From contig CAZZIP010000001.1 in NCBI GenBank assembly GCA_964654415.1, forward strand, positions 62,001-126,000: DNA of 64,000 nt, in the 5' to 3' direction. Under the pieces are notes generated by a model that was not told where the DNA came from, made no database searches, and saw only the letters and a program-made list of their open reading frames with translations. This stretch comes from Methylohalobius sp964654415 (lineage in GTDB: Bacteria; Pseudomonadota; Gammaproteobacteria; Methylococcales; Methylothermaceae). The translations under genes and the position numbers were made by a program. Of this stretch, positions 25,433-34,345 are shown piece by piece. Position 1 is the first letter of the stretch, and every line of letters starts with the position of its first letter.

Positions 25433-27577
25433 ATGCTTCCAAGCTCGATTCTGGAACCTTTAAACCAAGCCCAACGCCAAGCGGTCGCCGCCCCTTTGCA
25501 GGCCGTTTTGGTCCTGGCCGGGGCCGGAAGCGGCAAAACCAAAGTTCTGGTCCATCGCTTAGCCTGGCTGATGCAAGTAGAACGCATGTCTCCCCATGCC
25601 CTGATGGCTGTGACTTTCACCAATAAAGCCGCCCGCGAAATCCGCGCGCGGGTAGAGAGCTTGCTTGAGATCGACACCCGACCCTTGTGGCTGGGTACCT
25701 TCCACGGTCTGGCCCACAGGATGCTGCGTCGGCATGGGGAAGAGGCTGGACTGCCTGAGGGTTTTCAGGTGCTCGACGAAGACGACCAGCAACGCCTGAT
25801 CCGGGTCGTGCTGCGCGAGCTGAAACTGGACGAGGGGCGCTTTCCGCCTCGCCAAGTGCAATGGTATATCAATGCGCGCAAAGACGAAGGCTACCGCCCA
25901 GAACAAATCACGCCAGGCGATCTGTTCGAGCAGCAGATGTTGATGATTTATCAAGCCTACGAACAGCGCCGAAGACGCCTTGGGCTAGTCGATTTTGCTG
26001 AGCTTTTGCTCGGTGTTTATGAGCTTTTGCGCAACCGTCCAAGTCTGCTTGAACACTACCGGCGGCGCTTCGGTCACGTGTTAGTGGACGAGTTTCAAGA
26101 CACCAACGCCATTCAATATGCTTTTTTGCACCTTTTAACCCAAGACCGCGATAACCTGTTCATTGTCGGCGACGACGATCAGTCCATCTACGGCTGGCGC
26201 GGCGCCAGGGTGGAGAATCTCACCCGGTTTTGCCGCGACTTTCCCAACCATCTTCTGATTCGCTTGGAGCAAAACTACCGCTCCACCGGCCATATCCTGG
26301 ATGCGGCCAACGCCTTGATCGCGAACAATTTAGGCCGCTTGGGCAAAAAGCTGTGGACCGCTGGTCCGCGCGGCGAGCCGATCCGGGTCTATGCCGCTTT
26401 CAACGATATAGATGAGGCCCGATTTGTAGTCGACCGCATCCAGCATTGGCTAGAGCAGGGAAGGCGCAGGAGCGAGGTGGCCGTTCTGTACCGCTCCAAT
26501 GCCCAGTCGCGCCTGTTCGAGGAACAATTGATCGCAGCTGGCATCCCGTATCGAGTCTACGGGGGGCTGCGCTTCTTCGAGCGCGCCGAGGTCAAAAGCG
26601 CTTTGGCTTATTTGCGCCTTATTGTCAACCGCCACGACGACCCGTCTTTTGAGCGGGTGGTGAATCTCCCGGCTCGCGGCATTGGTACGCGCACCTTGGA
26701 AGCCATCCGCGAGCGTGCGCGCAGTTTGGGGGTTTCGCTGTGGGATGCGGCTTTAGATCTGTGCCAAAGCCAGGCGCTGGCAGCGCGATCGGTGGCTGCT
26801 TTGCGCCAATTTGGGCAATTGATCGAGGATTTGGCTCAGGCTGTGCCAGGTCTTGCCTTGGCCGACCAGGTCAGGCGGGTAATTGAGCAAAGCGGACTGC
26901 TTGAACACTACGCCAAAGAAAAAGGCGAGGCCGGGGAAATTCGGGTAGAGAACCTCAAGGAGCTGGTCAGCGCCGCCCGCCAGTTTGCCCTGTTTGCCGG
27001 AGACGACGAAGACGAACCGGCCTCGCTTGCGGCATTTTTGACCCAGGCGGCTTTAGAAGCGGGCGAGACCCAGGCTGGGCCTGAGGCCGACTGCGTTCAA
27101 CTCATGACCTTGCACGCCGCCAAGGGATTGGAGTTTTCGCTGGTGTTTATCGTGGGGATGGAGGAAGGCTTGTTTCCTTCCTTGCAGTCTCTGGAAAATC
27201 CCGCCCGTTTAGAAGAGGAGCGGCGCCTGTGTTACGTGGGGCTCACCCGGGCGATGGAGCAGCTGTATCTCAGCTATGCCGAATGCCGAAGGCTCTACGG
27301 GCGCGAAGTGTATCCTAAGCCGTCGCGCTTTGTGCGCGAGATCCCGCCGCAGCACCTGGAGGAAGTGCGGCTTATGGCGCGCCTGGCTTTGCCGCTTCAG
27401 GCTAAGGAGTCTCATTTAGCTGGCTTGTTGGGGAAGCGGGTCCGGCACCCAGCCTTCGGCGAAGGCGTAGTCCTTGAGTGCGAAGGTGAAGGTCAAAGCG
27501 CGCGCGTTCGGGTGAACTTCGACCGCGTCGGGGTCAAATGGCTGGTTGTGGGATATGCGAATCTGGCGCTGGCGTAG
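25433..27577 (+). CDS. uvrD: DNA helicase II (UvrD, superfamily 1)
   Basis: 3'-5' helicase for nucleotide-excision and mismatch repair. The 714-residue protein starts PLNQAQRQAVAAPLQAVLVL and has Walker A AGAGSGKT (29-36), VTFTNKAAREIRAR, motif II VDEFQDTN (218-225), VGDDDQSIYGWRGA, LEQNYRST, VQLMTLHAAKGLEF and VGLTRAMEQLY. The C-terminus GKRVRHPAFGEGVVLECEGE is the small tudor-like domain of UvrD (not Rep). Length matches the 720-residue E. coli protein. Its 3' end abuts the truncated IS605-type relic but is intact. Confidence 0.95.
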   Translation: MLPSSILEPLNQAQRQAVAAPLQAVLVLAGAGSGKTKVLVHRLAWLMQVERMSPHALMAVTFTNKAAREIRARVESLLEIDTRPLWLGTFHGLAHRMLRRHGEEAGLPEGFQVLDEDDQQRLIRVVLRELKLDEGRFPPRQVQWYINARKDEGYRPEQITPGDLFEQQMLMIYQAYEQRRRRLGLVDFAELLLGVYELLRNRPSLLEHYRRRFGHVLVDEFQDTNAIQYAFLHLLTQDRDNLFIVGDDDQSIYGWRGARVENLTRFCRDFPNHLLIRLEQNYRSTGHILDAANALIANNLGRLGKKLWTAGPRGEPIRVYAAFNDIDEARFVVDRIQHWLEQGRRRSEVAVLYRSNAQSRLFEEQLIAAGIPYRVYGGLRFFERAEVKSALAYLRLIVNRHDDPSFERVVNLPARGIGTRTLEAIRERARSLGVSLWDAALDLCQSQALAARSVAALRQFGQLIEDLAQAVPGLALADQVRRVIEQSGLLEHYAKEKGEAGEIRVENLKELVSAARQFALFAGDDEDEPASLAAFLTQAALEAGETQAGPEADCVQLMTLHAAKGLEFSLVFIVGMEEGLFPSLQSLENPARLEEERRLCYVGLTRAMEQLYLSYAECRRLYGREVYPKPSRFVREIPPQHLEEVRLMARLALPLQAKESHLAGLLGKRVRHPAFGEGVVLECEGEGQSARVRVNFDRVGVKWLVVGYANLALA

Positions 27578-27582
27578 AGAAA

Positions 27583-27717
27583 GCTCACGAAATCTTTTCA
27601 GTTGCAAAGCAAACGCCTCACCAGCCAGTCGGCGGCATTGAAGGCGCGTATTGTTGCTTCAAGCGCCTTGGCTTGCTTGGGAAAGGGCGCAAGCTGGGTT
27701 TGCAGGGTCAGTGTCAT
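27583..27717 (-). pseudogene. 5' relic of an IS605-group tnpB
   Basis: From an ATG at 27717 the minus strand encodes MTLTLQTQLAPFPKQAKALE then ATIRAFNAADWL, which resembles the N-terminus of TnpB proteins (xxLTxxxxLxPTxEQxxxL...T....NxAxNxxA). A frameshift after ADWL is likely, since the next frame reads GEAFALQLKRFREL. The relic ends where uvrD stops. An IS-type palindrome lies about 55 bases upstream of its start. It is far too short to function. The identification is by pattern only. Confidence 0.5.
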
Positions 27718-27770
27718 GCGCTCAAGCGTAGAGAGGAGTTGCCTATGTATCAAGACTTAAGGCGGTGCTT

Positions 27771-27793
27771 CCTCCCCCGACTGAAGTCAGGGA
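27771..27793. repeat. Imperfect palindrome, probable left end of the IS605-type relic
   Basis: CCCCGACT-GA-AGTCAGGG: a stem with one mismatch and a TGAA apex, in the same style as the CCGGCC-TGAA-GGCCGG palindrome at 1285-1300. Flanks are also alike (CTTCCTCCCCC before, GGACTTCC after, versus CATCCTCCCC and GGAGATTCC). Confidence 0.5.
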
Positions 27794-28037
27794 CTTCCGC
27801 GCCGAGAGCTCTGTTGAAAAAGCGCCAGCGTTCTATTGCCTTTGTGTTAAAGAGGCGCAGACAGCGCATCAGCGAGGCGAAATTTTGGGAGATAGTTCAC
27901 AACTTTTGACTATCTGCACCGCAAAGAGTGTAAATTCCGGTATAAAGAATCAGAACTTGTACTTGATCATCCTTACAATCGCCAAAATTAGACCTTTGTT
28001 CTAGTCATGACCCAAATGGACGAAAGGGGCATCATAC
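27794..28037. other. Intergenic stretch before the ODP/GGDEF-EAL pair
   Basis: No gene seen. A weak promoter candidate TTGACT (27906-27911), 17-base spacer, TGTAAA, is followed by another possible -10 TATAAA at 27941. AAAGGGG lies 9 bases before the ATG at 28038. Base composition is more AT-rich than the neighbours. Confidence 0.4.
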
Positions 28038-28808
28038 ATGCGTAATATCGTTCTGCACCAGTCCAACGGCCATCGCTTCATCCTGCTGAACGAATCGGAA
28101 GGCGGCGAGGAAGAGGGAATTCGATCCAACCAGTATCTGGTGACGCACGGCGACGCCAGCGTGCTGCTGGATCCGGGTGGTTTTGGCGTGATGCCGCGGG
28201 TGCTGGTGGAGATGTTGCGCTACATACAGCCGGAGCAGGTCAAGGCCATTATTTTGTCCCACCAGGATCCGGACATCGTTGGCGGCCTGGCCACCTGGAT
28301 GGAGCTGGTGGATGCGCCGGTGTATATTTCTCGCGTCTGGTTGCGTTTCCTGCCGCATTACGGCATTTCTCCGACAAACAGATTCGTCGGCGTTCCCGAC
28401 GCCGGCATGGATTTAGAAGTAGCGCCAGGTTTTCGGCTAAACCTCATCCCTGCGCATTTTCTGCATTCGGAAGGGCAAAGCAATGTTTATGATCCGCTCT
28501 CGCGCATCCTGTTTTCTGGCGACATCGGCGCTGCGGTGATGCCCGAGTCCGACAAAAGCGTTTACGTGGACGATTTCGCTGCGCATCTGCCGCACATCGA
28601 AGGGTTTCACCGCCGTTACATGTGCTCCAACCAGGCGGCGCGGGTGTGGGTGCAACGGGTGCGGTCGCTTAACCCCGTCATGATCGCGCCCCAGCACGGC
28701 CCGGTTTACCGCGGCCAGGCGGTGCACGATTTCCTCGACTGGTTCGCGCAACTGAGGTGCGGCGTGGATTTGCTCCAGCCTGATGGTTCACTGAATCCAG
28801 GCAGCTGA
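28038..28808 (+). CDS. MBL-fold di-iron protein, oxygen-binding (ODP) type
   Basis: A 256-residue metallo-beta-lactamase-fold protein resembling the diiron domain of flavodiiron proteins and the oxygen-binding di-iron (ODP) sensors. Putative ligands: His75, Asp77 and Asp79 in LSHQDPDIVGG, His140/His143 in PAHFLHSEGQSNVYD, Asp162 in LFSGDIG, and His220 in APQHGPVY. NQYLVTHGDASVLLDPGG is the usual N-terminal strand motif. No flavodoxin domain follows, so a sensor role is likelier than an oxidase. It ends 6 bases before a GGDEF-EAL gene, so I infer it reports O2 or redox state to that protein. A plain hydrolase is the alternative. Confidence 0.8.
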   Translation: MRNIVLHQSNGHRFILLNESEGGEEEGIRSNQYLVTHGDASVLLDPGGFGVMPRVLVEMLRYIQPEQVKAIILSHQDPDIVGGLATWMELVDAPVYISRVWLRFLPHYGISPTNRFVGVPDAGMDLEVAPGFRLNLIPAHFLHSEGQSNVYDPLSRILFSGDIGAAVMPESDKSVYVDDFAAHLPHIEGFHRRYMCSNQAARVWVQRVRSLNPVMIAPQHGPVYRGQAVHDFLDWFAQLRCGVDLLQPDGSLNPGS

Positions 28809-28814
28809 ACGCGC

Positions 28815-31004
28815 ATGGAAGCCATAAACCCGTCTTCTCCGCCTGCCGGGCGCATAATCACAAGCAATCTGGAGCCGTTGCGACTGGCGACGATGGAGCA
28901 CTTCGCTACCCTAAAGCGCGACCAGGTTCGCACCCGCCTGTTTGCCAATTCCATCACGCGCATGGTTCAGGACGCGCACGCTGCGGTTATCGCTAAGGTG
29001 CGCCAGCTTGCTGATCTGCTGCATTCGGCTAAGGTGCGCGAGCTTTTGGAAAGCGCGCTCTCAGATTGCGAGCGCCTGGAGCGAGCTATCGAATTGCTGA
29101 CGCGCGAACAGCAGCGACAGCTTAAGGAAAGCAGCAGCGCCATCAGCGATTCGATGCGCGCTTTCAGCCAGACGCTGGATGGATTAGAGGACGCACTGAT
29201 CAATAAAGAGCTGCTCGAACGCCAGAGCAAGGTGCTAGAAATCATTATTCTTTCCCACGAGCGCGTTGCGCATTGGCAAAGTTTCGTCCAGGAAATCCTA
29301 GAAAAGTTTCACCAGGTTTTCCCTTTCGATTTTTTCTTCATCGCTTTTGCGGAAAACAACACCCTTTCGCTGTACATCTACTACATGGGGGATTATTCCG
29401 AGGCAGGGCACCGATGGGTGCGCCAGCGGCTCTCCCAGCGCGTGCTGGAGCAACTTGGCCTGCCGTGCGACGCGTTGTTGAATATCGAGGAGTTCCAGGT
29501 GCTTACCGACAAGAAACTGCCGCCGCTAGATGACATCCAGATGCTCAGCGTCGGCGTGCCGCAATCCACCTCCATCAATCTCGCTGGCGTGTTGGGGGTG
29601 GCTTTCGCGTCTATCCAACGGCGCACGCCCCTGGAGACTAGCATCATCCGCTCCATTCTGGCCATCATGGTCATAGTGGTGGGTTCCAGCAAGGTGCTGT
29701 CGCGCACCCTCGCGGAACTGGAATACTACTCGCAGCACGATCCGTTCACCGGTCTGTACAACCGCCGCTATTTCAACGATATGCTAAGCTATGAGATCGG
29801 TCGCTCGAAGCGTCATTCCCACGAGTTCAGCATCATGTTGCTGGATCTGGACAATTTCAAGGACATCAACGATTCCTACGGACATCCGACGGGGGACCGG
29901 GCTCTGTACGCTATCGCCGATACGCTCAAGGCGCAGTTCCGCAAGGGCGACGTCGCGTGCCGTATCGGCGGCGACGAGTTCGCCGTCCTCCTGCCGGAGA
30001 CGTCGCCCGCCGACGCCGTCAGCGCGGGAGAAAAAATCCGCCGGGCCATCCACGACGCCGAGTTTATTTCCGAGGAGGGAAGGCCATTTCACCTGACGGT
30101 TTCCATCGGCATAGTCGGTTATCCGCGCGACGCCAAGAACATCAACGACTTACTGGCTGGCGTGGAAGCCGCGCTGTACCGCGCCAAAGGCACGGGCAAG
30201 AACAGCGTATGCCTGCTGAGGGGCGGCGAGGAGGAGCTGAAAACCATCCGCGCCGCGCGCTCCCAGGCAGAAGCCCTGCGCAGCGCCCTCAAGGAAAAGC
30301 GCGTCGTCCCTTATTTTCAGCCTATCGTCGATTTGAAAAGCGACAAGATTCACGGTTACGAAACCCTCGCGCGCATACGTAACCCGGACGGTAGCACCTC
30401 GTCCGCTGCCGGTTTCATCGAAATCATCGAGAAATACGGCTTGGCCCGCGACCTGGACCGAAGCATCATCGAAATGAGCTTCGACGAGGTGCGCCGCAAG
30501 CTGTGCGGCCAGGCGGAGCAAATGCGCGTGTTCATCAACCTCAGTCCCCAGGAGATTCAAGGGCGCGGCATTCTGGGATTCGCCGAGAAACTGTGCCGCG
30601 AGCTGGGGATTGAGCCGGGCCGCATAGTCTTCGAACTCACCGAACGCGATGCCATCGGCGACCTGTCAAATATGCGCCGCTTCCTCGCCAATATGCGCGC
30701 CAGCGGTTTCGCCTTTGCCATGGACGATTTCGGTAGCGGTTACAATTCCTTCCACTATCTGCGCGAGTTGCATTTCGAATACGTGAAGATCGACGGCGCC
30801 TTCGTACGCAACATCATCACTTCCAAGATCGATTACGCGCTGGTCAGCAATCTTGCCCGGATGTGCCGTGACCTGGGGATACAGACAATCGGCGAGCACG
30901 CAGAAACTCATGAGATTCTCGAAGCTCTCAAGGAAATCGGCGTTGACTACGCACAGGGTTACTATCTCGGAATGCCGCTTCCGGAAATCGCTCCATCGCC
31001 TTAA
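28815..31004 (+). CDS. GGDEF-EAL cyclic-di-GMP protein with GAF-like region
   Basis: A 729-residue soluble signalling protein. Residues 26-140 form long charged helices; 140-300 look like a GAF-type sensor (no membrane segment). The GGDEF domain (310-470) has HDPFTGLYNRRYF, intact GGDEF (385-389) and an RxxD inhibitory site (RKGD 377-380) exactly five residues before it. The EAL domain (490-722) reads ETL (516-518) in place of EAL but keeps Asn575, Glu607, the DDFGSG acidic pair (637-638), Lys658 and Glu694, so phosphodiesterase activity is plausible. Coupled to the ODP-type gene 6 bases upstream. A hairpin overlapping its stop codon may terminate the operon. Confidence 0.92.
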   Translation: MEAINPSSPPAGRIITSNLEPLRLATMEHFATLKRDQVRTRLFANSITRMVQDAHAAVIAKVRQLADLLHSAKVRELLESALSDCERLERAIELLTREQQRQLKESSSAISDSMRAFSQTLDGLEDALINKELLERQSKVLEIIILSHERVAHWQSFVQEILEKFHQVFPFDFFFIAFAENNTLSLYIYYMGDYSEAGHRWVRQRLSQRVLEQLGLPCDALLNIEEFQVLTDKKLPPLDDIQMLSVGVPQSTSINLAGVLGVAFASIQRRTPLETSIIRSILAIMVIVVGSSKVLSRTLAELEYYSQHDPFTGLYNRRYFNDMLSYEIGRSKRHSHEFSIMLLDLDNFKDINDSYGHPTGDRALYAIADTLKAQFRKGDVACRIGGDEFAVLLPETSPADAVSAGEKIRRAIHDAEFISEEGRPFHLTVSIGIVGYPRDAKNINDLLAGVEAALYRAKGTGKNSVCLLRGGEEELKTIRAARSQAEALRSALKEKRVVPYFQPIVDLKSDKIHGYETLARIRNPDGSTSSAAGFIEIIEKYGLARDLDRSIIEMSFDEVRRKLCGQAEQMRVFINLSPQEIQGRGILGFAEKLCRELGIEPGRIVFELTERDAIGDLSNMRRFLANMRASGFAFAMDDFGSGYNSFHYLRELHFEYVKIDGAFVRNIITSKIDYALVSNLARMCRDLGIQTIGEHAETHEILEALKEIGVDYAQGYYLGMPLPEIAPSP

Positions 31005-31016
31005 GCGTTGAGGCGA
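30996..31016 (+). terminator. Candidate intrinsic terminator after the GGDEF-EAL gene
   Basis: TCGCCT-TAAGCGTTG-AGGCGA, a perfect 6-bp stem overlapping the stop codon, followed by the T-rich TCTTTCGTCTTTC. The opposing Uma2 gene ends 20 bases further on. Confidence 0.45.
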
Positions 31017-31035
31017 TCTTTCGTCTTTCTGCACC

Positions 31036-31608
31036 TTACGTCAACAGCTTATCTACTCTAAGGCTCACTGCTAGCAGCAGCCCAGGTTTGAGCTCTTCGC
31101 CAGGATAGTATTTTCGGACTTGGCGGTAGCCTTCCGGCGAAGGTTCTTGAAACACCTCGATCACCTCTCCTGGCAGGTCCACCAGCCAGACTTCGGGGAT
31201 CCAATAGCGGGCATACAGTGGGACTTTGACGCTGCGGTCATAGGCAGAAGAGGTGTCTGAAACTTCGATCAGCAGCAAAACGTCGCTAGGCCCTGGATGG
31301 GCGGCAGCATAACGGTCCTTGCGCGGGCGAACTAAAGCCACATCCGGTTGCGGTTCGGAATTCTCTCCCAAGCGAATGGGGTTCTGAACGACAATCTGCG
31401 CGCCAAGTTGGTTGTAGGAATAAAAAAGGTCAATAAGCTTTCCAACACACGCGGCGTGTCTTGCCCCGATCGGCGCCATGTCGATGATCTCCCCTTCGAT
31501 CAGTTCCACGCGGTCGTCTTCGGTGAAAATGCCGGCCTCGGCCATGCGGTGGTATTCGGCTACGGTGATGCGGTGGCGGCAAGGTAGGACGTTGGCGTTC
31601 TGAGACAT
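31036..31608 (-). CDS. Uma2 family (DUF820) PD-(D/E)XK nuclease-like protein
   Basis: A 190-residue protein of the Uma2 family, a restriction-endonuclease-like fold common in cyanobacteria and some proteobacteria, of unknown role. Family motifs seen: ITVAEYHRMAEAGIFTEDDR, VELIEGEIIDMAPIGARH, EPQPDVALVRPRKDRY, and LLLIEVSDTSSAYDRSVKVP with the Glu-x-Ser/Asp...Lys catalytic-type set, then YARYWIPEVWLVDL. Stand-alone gene with GGGAGG upstream of its ATG; no partner is evident. Often multi-copy and linked with mobile or defence DNA, but I see no such link here except the IS relic 3 kb away. Confidence 0.9.
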   Translation of the reverse strand: MSQNANVLPCRHRITVAEYHRMAEAGIFTEDDRVELIEGEIIDMAPIGARHAACVGKLIDLFYSYNQLGAQIVVQNPIRLGENSEPQPDVALVRPRKDRYAAAHPGPSDVLLLIEVSDTSSAYDRSVKVPLYARYWIPEVWLVDLPGEVIEVFQEPSPEGYRQVRKYYPGEELKPGLLLAVSLRVDKLLT

Positions 31609-31649
31609 AAAAACCTCCCGCGTTGGATTGACGCTATCTTAACGCGGTC

Positions 31650-32120
31650 CTACAACCAATACCAACGCTCGATGCGCGCGGCTTGACCGCAGAACTGCTC
31701 TTCTTCGTCGTACACGTTCCAAACCTGGGCGCCTTCGATGCGAAAGCGCTTGCCGCTTTGGCTGATCCGCACTCCCGAGTAGTGAGCGATATAGCCTTTG
31801 ACCTGGACTTCTTCGAGCAAGCGCTGGCGTTCGGCTTGAGCTAGGGGTTCGGCAGAAAGCCTGGAAGGCAGACAGGTGAAGCTTTCCCAGTCCATCTCAA
31901 ACAGGCGCTGGGCGGTGAGGTTGGCGTAGTTGAAGACTGGGTCTTCTTGGGCATCGTGCGACAAAAGCGCAAACGGGGCGTGATACAAAAAGCGCGCCGC
32001 GGTTTTTAGGTCGAGCTTGGGATCGACCAGGTCGCTTCCGGTTAAACGGCGGTAGCTTACAATCAAGCGTCGGATGTGCTCAGCTAAGAAATCGTTGGCC
32101 GGAGAGGGCTCGGGTATCAT
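31650..32120 (-). CDS. MEKHLA domain protein
   Basis: A 156-residue soluble protein with the MEKHLA (PAS-like) fold: LLSHDAQEDPVFNYANLTAQ, RLFEMDWESFTCLPSRLSAE, GYIAHYSGVRISQSGKRFRI and GAQVWNVYDEEEQFCGQAA are family signatures. In bacteria these stand-alone proteins are mostly uncharacterised; plants carry the domain in HD-ZIP III factors. The start at 32120 overlaps the POT transporter stop by ATGA, so the two are translationally coupled; a longer frame from 32228 would run into that gene. Confidence 0.85.
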   Translation of the reverse strand: MIPEPSPANDFLAEHIRRLIVSYRRLTGSDLVDPKLDLKTAARFLYHAPFALLSHDAQEDPVFNYANLTAQRLFEMDWESFTCLPSRLSAEPLAQAERQRLLEEVQVKGYIAHYSGVRISQSGKRFRIEGAQVWNVYDEEEQFCGQAARIERWYWL

Positions 32121-33466
32121 CGAGGTTCCAATGGGATCTCGGCTTGAAGATAAGCGTGTTCCCGGTAGCGGCGAGCGATGAACCAGAACAATAAGGCGGT
32201 CAGAAACATCGCGCCGGTGAAAAACCAAAAATACGAGGCGCCTTCGAGCTTGCTTGTGCCATCGGGGTTTTGGATCACGAAATTCACGGTGCTGGTAAAA
32301 AGATTGCCAGCGGCGACCGACAGCAGGTAAAACGCCATAATAAAGGACTTCATGGAGTTAGGCGCCTGGGTGTAAGAAAACTCCAGGCAGGTGACCGAAA
32401 CCATCACCTCAGCGGAGGTCAAAATCACATAAGCCAAAAACTGCCAGGCGATGTGAGGGGTTTCGCCAGCATCCAGGCGCATCTGTAGCCAAGCGGCCAA
32501 AGCGAAAGCCAAGCAGGTGGTAAACATCCCAAGCGTCATCTTGCGCAACGCCGGCAAAGCGCTGCGGCGCTCTAGCCAGGGATAGACGCCGTAAGAGAAC
32601 AGCGGCACCAAGAGCAAAATGAGCAAAGGGTTAGCTGCCTGAAGCTGGGAGGGGAGGATTTCATACCCTAAAAGCGTTCGTTCCATCTTCTGCGCCTGCA
32701 GCACCCAGCTCGATCCGGTCTGGTCGAACAGCGCCCAGAACATGGCAACGAACAGATAAATGGGGAGCAGCTTGACCAAAGCCTCTTTTCCCTGGCCGCT
32801 TAGGACCTGGCGGACAAAACTCATTCCTTGAGGCGGAATGTGGGCGTAGCGAAAGCGTCCGCTCCAAAAAATCCAGGTGGCCAGCGCCATCAAAACGCCT
32901 GGCACGGCAAAGGCTACGGCTGGCCCATGGCGTTCAAGCAAGTAAGGAGTGATCAGCATGGCGAAAAACGCCCCGAGGTTAATCGCAAAGTAAAACCAAG
33001 AAAACGCCCGGCTCAAAAGGTGGCGGTTGGTGGCGCCGAACTGATCGCCCAAGTGGGCCGAAACGCAGGGTTTGATCCCGCCAGCCCCTAAAGCGATTAG
33101 GCTTTGTCCTAAAAGTAGCCCTAGGCGAGTGGCATCTAAAGCCAAAACAAAGTGCCCTAGGCAATACACCAAAGACAACAAGACGATGGTGCGATACTTG
33201 CCAAGTAGCCCGTCGGCGAGCAGCGCTCCTAGGATAGGGGTAAAGTACGTCGCCGCTACAAACAGGTGAAACCAAGCTTTGGCTTCTTCTTCGCTCATGC
33301 GGTCGGGATGGCCTAAAGCATCGGCCAGATACTGGGTCATGAACACCACCAAGATGGCGCGCATGCCGTAATAGCTGAAGCGCTCGGCGGCTTCGTTGGC
33401 GATGAGGAAAGGAATGCCCGGCGGCATCGTAGCAATAGCTAAAGGCGCGCTGCGGTAACGCGGCAT
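32117..33466 (-). CDS. POT-family proton-coupled peptide transporter
   Basis: Proton-dependent oligopeptide transporter (PTR2/POT, major facilitator fold), 449 residues with 12-14 membrane segments. NEAAERFSYYGMRAILVVF carries the ExxERFxYY proton-coupling motif, FYFAINLGAFFAM is the second POT signature (FYxxINxG), and VMVSVTCLEFSYTQAPNSMK the third. It is placed directly after an M28 peptidase and before a MEKHLA protein, suggesting joint peptide uptake and use. Substrate range is not predictable. Start ATG at 33466 is adjacent to the peptidase stop. Confidence 0.92.
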   Translation of the reverse strand: MPRYRSAPLAIATMPPGIPFLIANEAAERFSYYGMRAILVVFMTQYLADALGHPDRMSEEEAKAWFHLFVAATYFTPILGALLADGLLGKYRTIVLLSLVYCLGHFVLALDATRLGLLLGQSLIALGAGGIKPCVSAHLGDQFGATNRHLLSRAFSWFYFAINLGAFFAMLITPYLLERHGPAVAFAVPGVLMALATWIFWSGRFRYAHIPPQGMSFVRQVLSGQGKEALVKLLPIYLFVAMFWALFDQTGSSWVLQAQKMERTLLGYEILPSQLQAANPLLILLLVPLFSYGVYPWLERRSALPALRKMTLGMFTTCLAFALAAWLQMRLDAGETPHIAWQFLAYVILTSAEVMVSVTCLEFSYTQAPNSMKSFIMAFYLLSVAAGNLFTSTVNFVIQNPDGTSKLEGASYFWFFTGAMFLTALLFWFIARRYREHAYLQAEIPLEPR

Positions 33467-34345
33467 TTAAACTCCCTCCGTAGCCAATTGGCAAAGTGCC
33501 CCAGCTAAGCCATGCGTAACCTGAGCTAGGCGTTCGTAATCCAGCTTTTCCGGGGTATCGCTGGGAAGGTGGTAATAAGGGTAGCGGTACAAGGCGGTGT
33601 CGGTTACCATGATGCCCGGGTATCCTGCACGCCAGAAGGACAAATGATCGCTCCAGGCCACGCCGGGAATCCAGGTAAACGCCGCGGCCTGCTCTGCCGG
33701 AAAGTCGCAGGCGGCGCGAAACGCCGCAGTGAATTTTTTGAGCTGGTGGCGATACTTGAGGTTAGAAACAAAGCCGATGAAATTACCCACTGCTGGATAG
33801 AAAAAGCGAAACAAAGGTGGGTAACGCTGACAACCCGGAGTATCGCAGTAATAGCCCATGGTCTCCAAGGAAATCATCAGCCGAATGTTGTCGCCGCGAG
33901 CTTTAGCCATTTTCGCGTACTGGCGGCTGCCCTGTTTGGCGGTGAAAAAGAACGGCGGCTCCTCGTTGACAAAAGCGACAAAGCGCACCGTTCTGGGGAG
34001 AGCATAGGCCCTAAGCAGCCGAGAAAGCTCAAGCAAGGCAGCCACGCCGCTCCCGTTGTCGTTAGCGCCTGGAGAACCGAGTACTGAGTCGTAATGCGCC
34101 CCAAGCAGCAGGATTTCCTCTGGCCGCCCTTGACCCGAGAGGGTCACCTCCAGGTTGGCCGAGGCCACCCCTTTGGCTTCATATACTTGGCGCTCGACCT
34201 TAAACCCCCATTCCTGCCAAGTAGCAACGAGATAGCTTTCGGCAGCTTTCAGGGCTTGAGGATGGAAGACGTTGCGCTCGCCGATCGCTCCGGCCAGATG
34301 CTCGACGTGGCGGCACAACGCTTTAGCCAAAGACGGCAACGTCAC
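33467..34345 (-). CDS. M28 family zinc aminopeptidase
   Basis: A 292-residue zinc exopeptidase. Family motifs with likely ligands: ILLLGAHYDSVLGSPGANDN (His and Asp), AFVNEEPPFF (catalytic Glu-Glu), SLETMGYY, WSDHLSFWRAG, and YYHLPSDTPEKLDY (final His). No signal peptide is obvious, so it seems cytoplasmic. It lies between THEP1 (4-base overlap upstream) and the POT transporter (adjacent downstream), which fits degrading imported peptides. Could instead be a glutaminyl cyclase-like member, but the peptide transporter supports a peptidase. Confidence 0.9.
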   Translation of the reverse strand: MTLPSLAKALCRHVEHLAGAIGERNVFHPQALKAAESYLVATWQEWGFKVERQVYEAKGVASANLEVTLSGQGRPEEILLLGAHYDSVLGSPGANDNGSGVAALLELSRLLRAYALPRTVRFVAFVNEEPPFFFTAKQGSRQYAKMAKARGDNIRLMISLETMGYYCDTPGCQRYPPLFRFFYPAVGNFIGFVSNLKYRHQLKKFTAAFRAACDFPAEQAAAFTWIPGVAWSDHLSFWRAGYPGIMVTDTALYRYPYYHLPSDTPEKLDYERLAQVTHGLAGALCQLATEGV

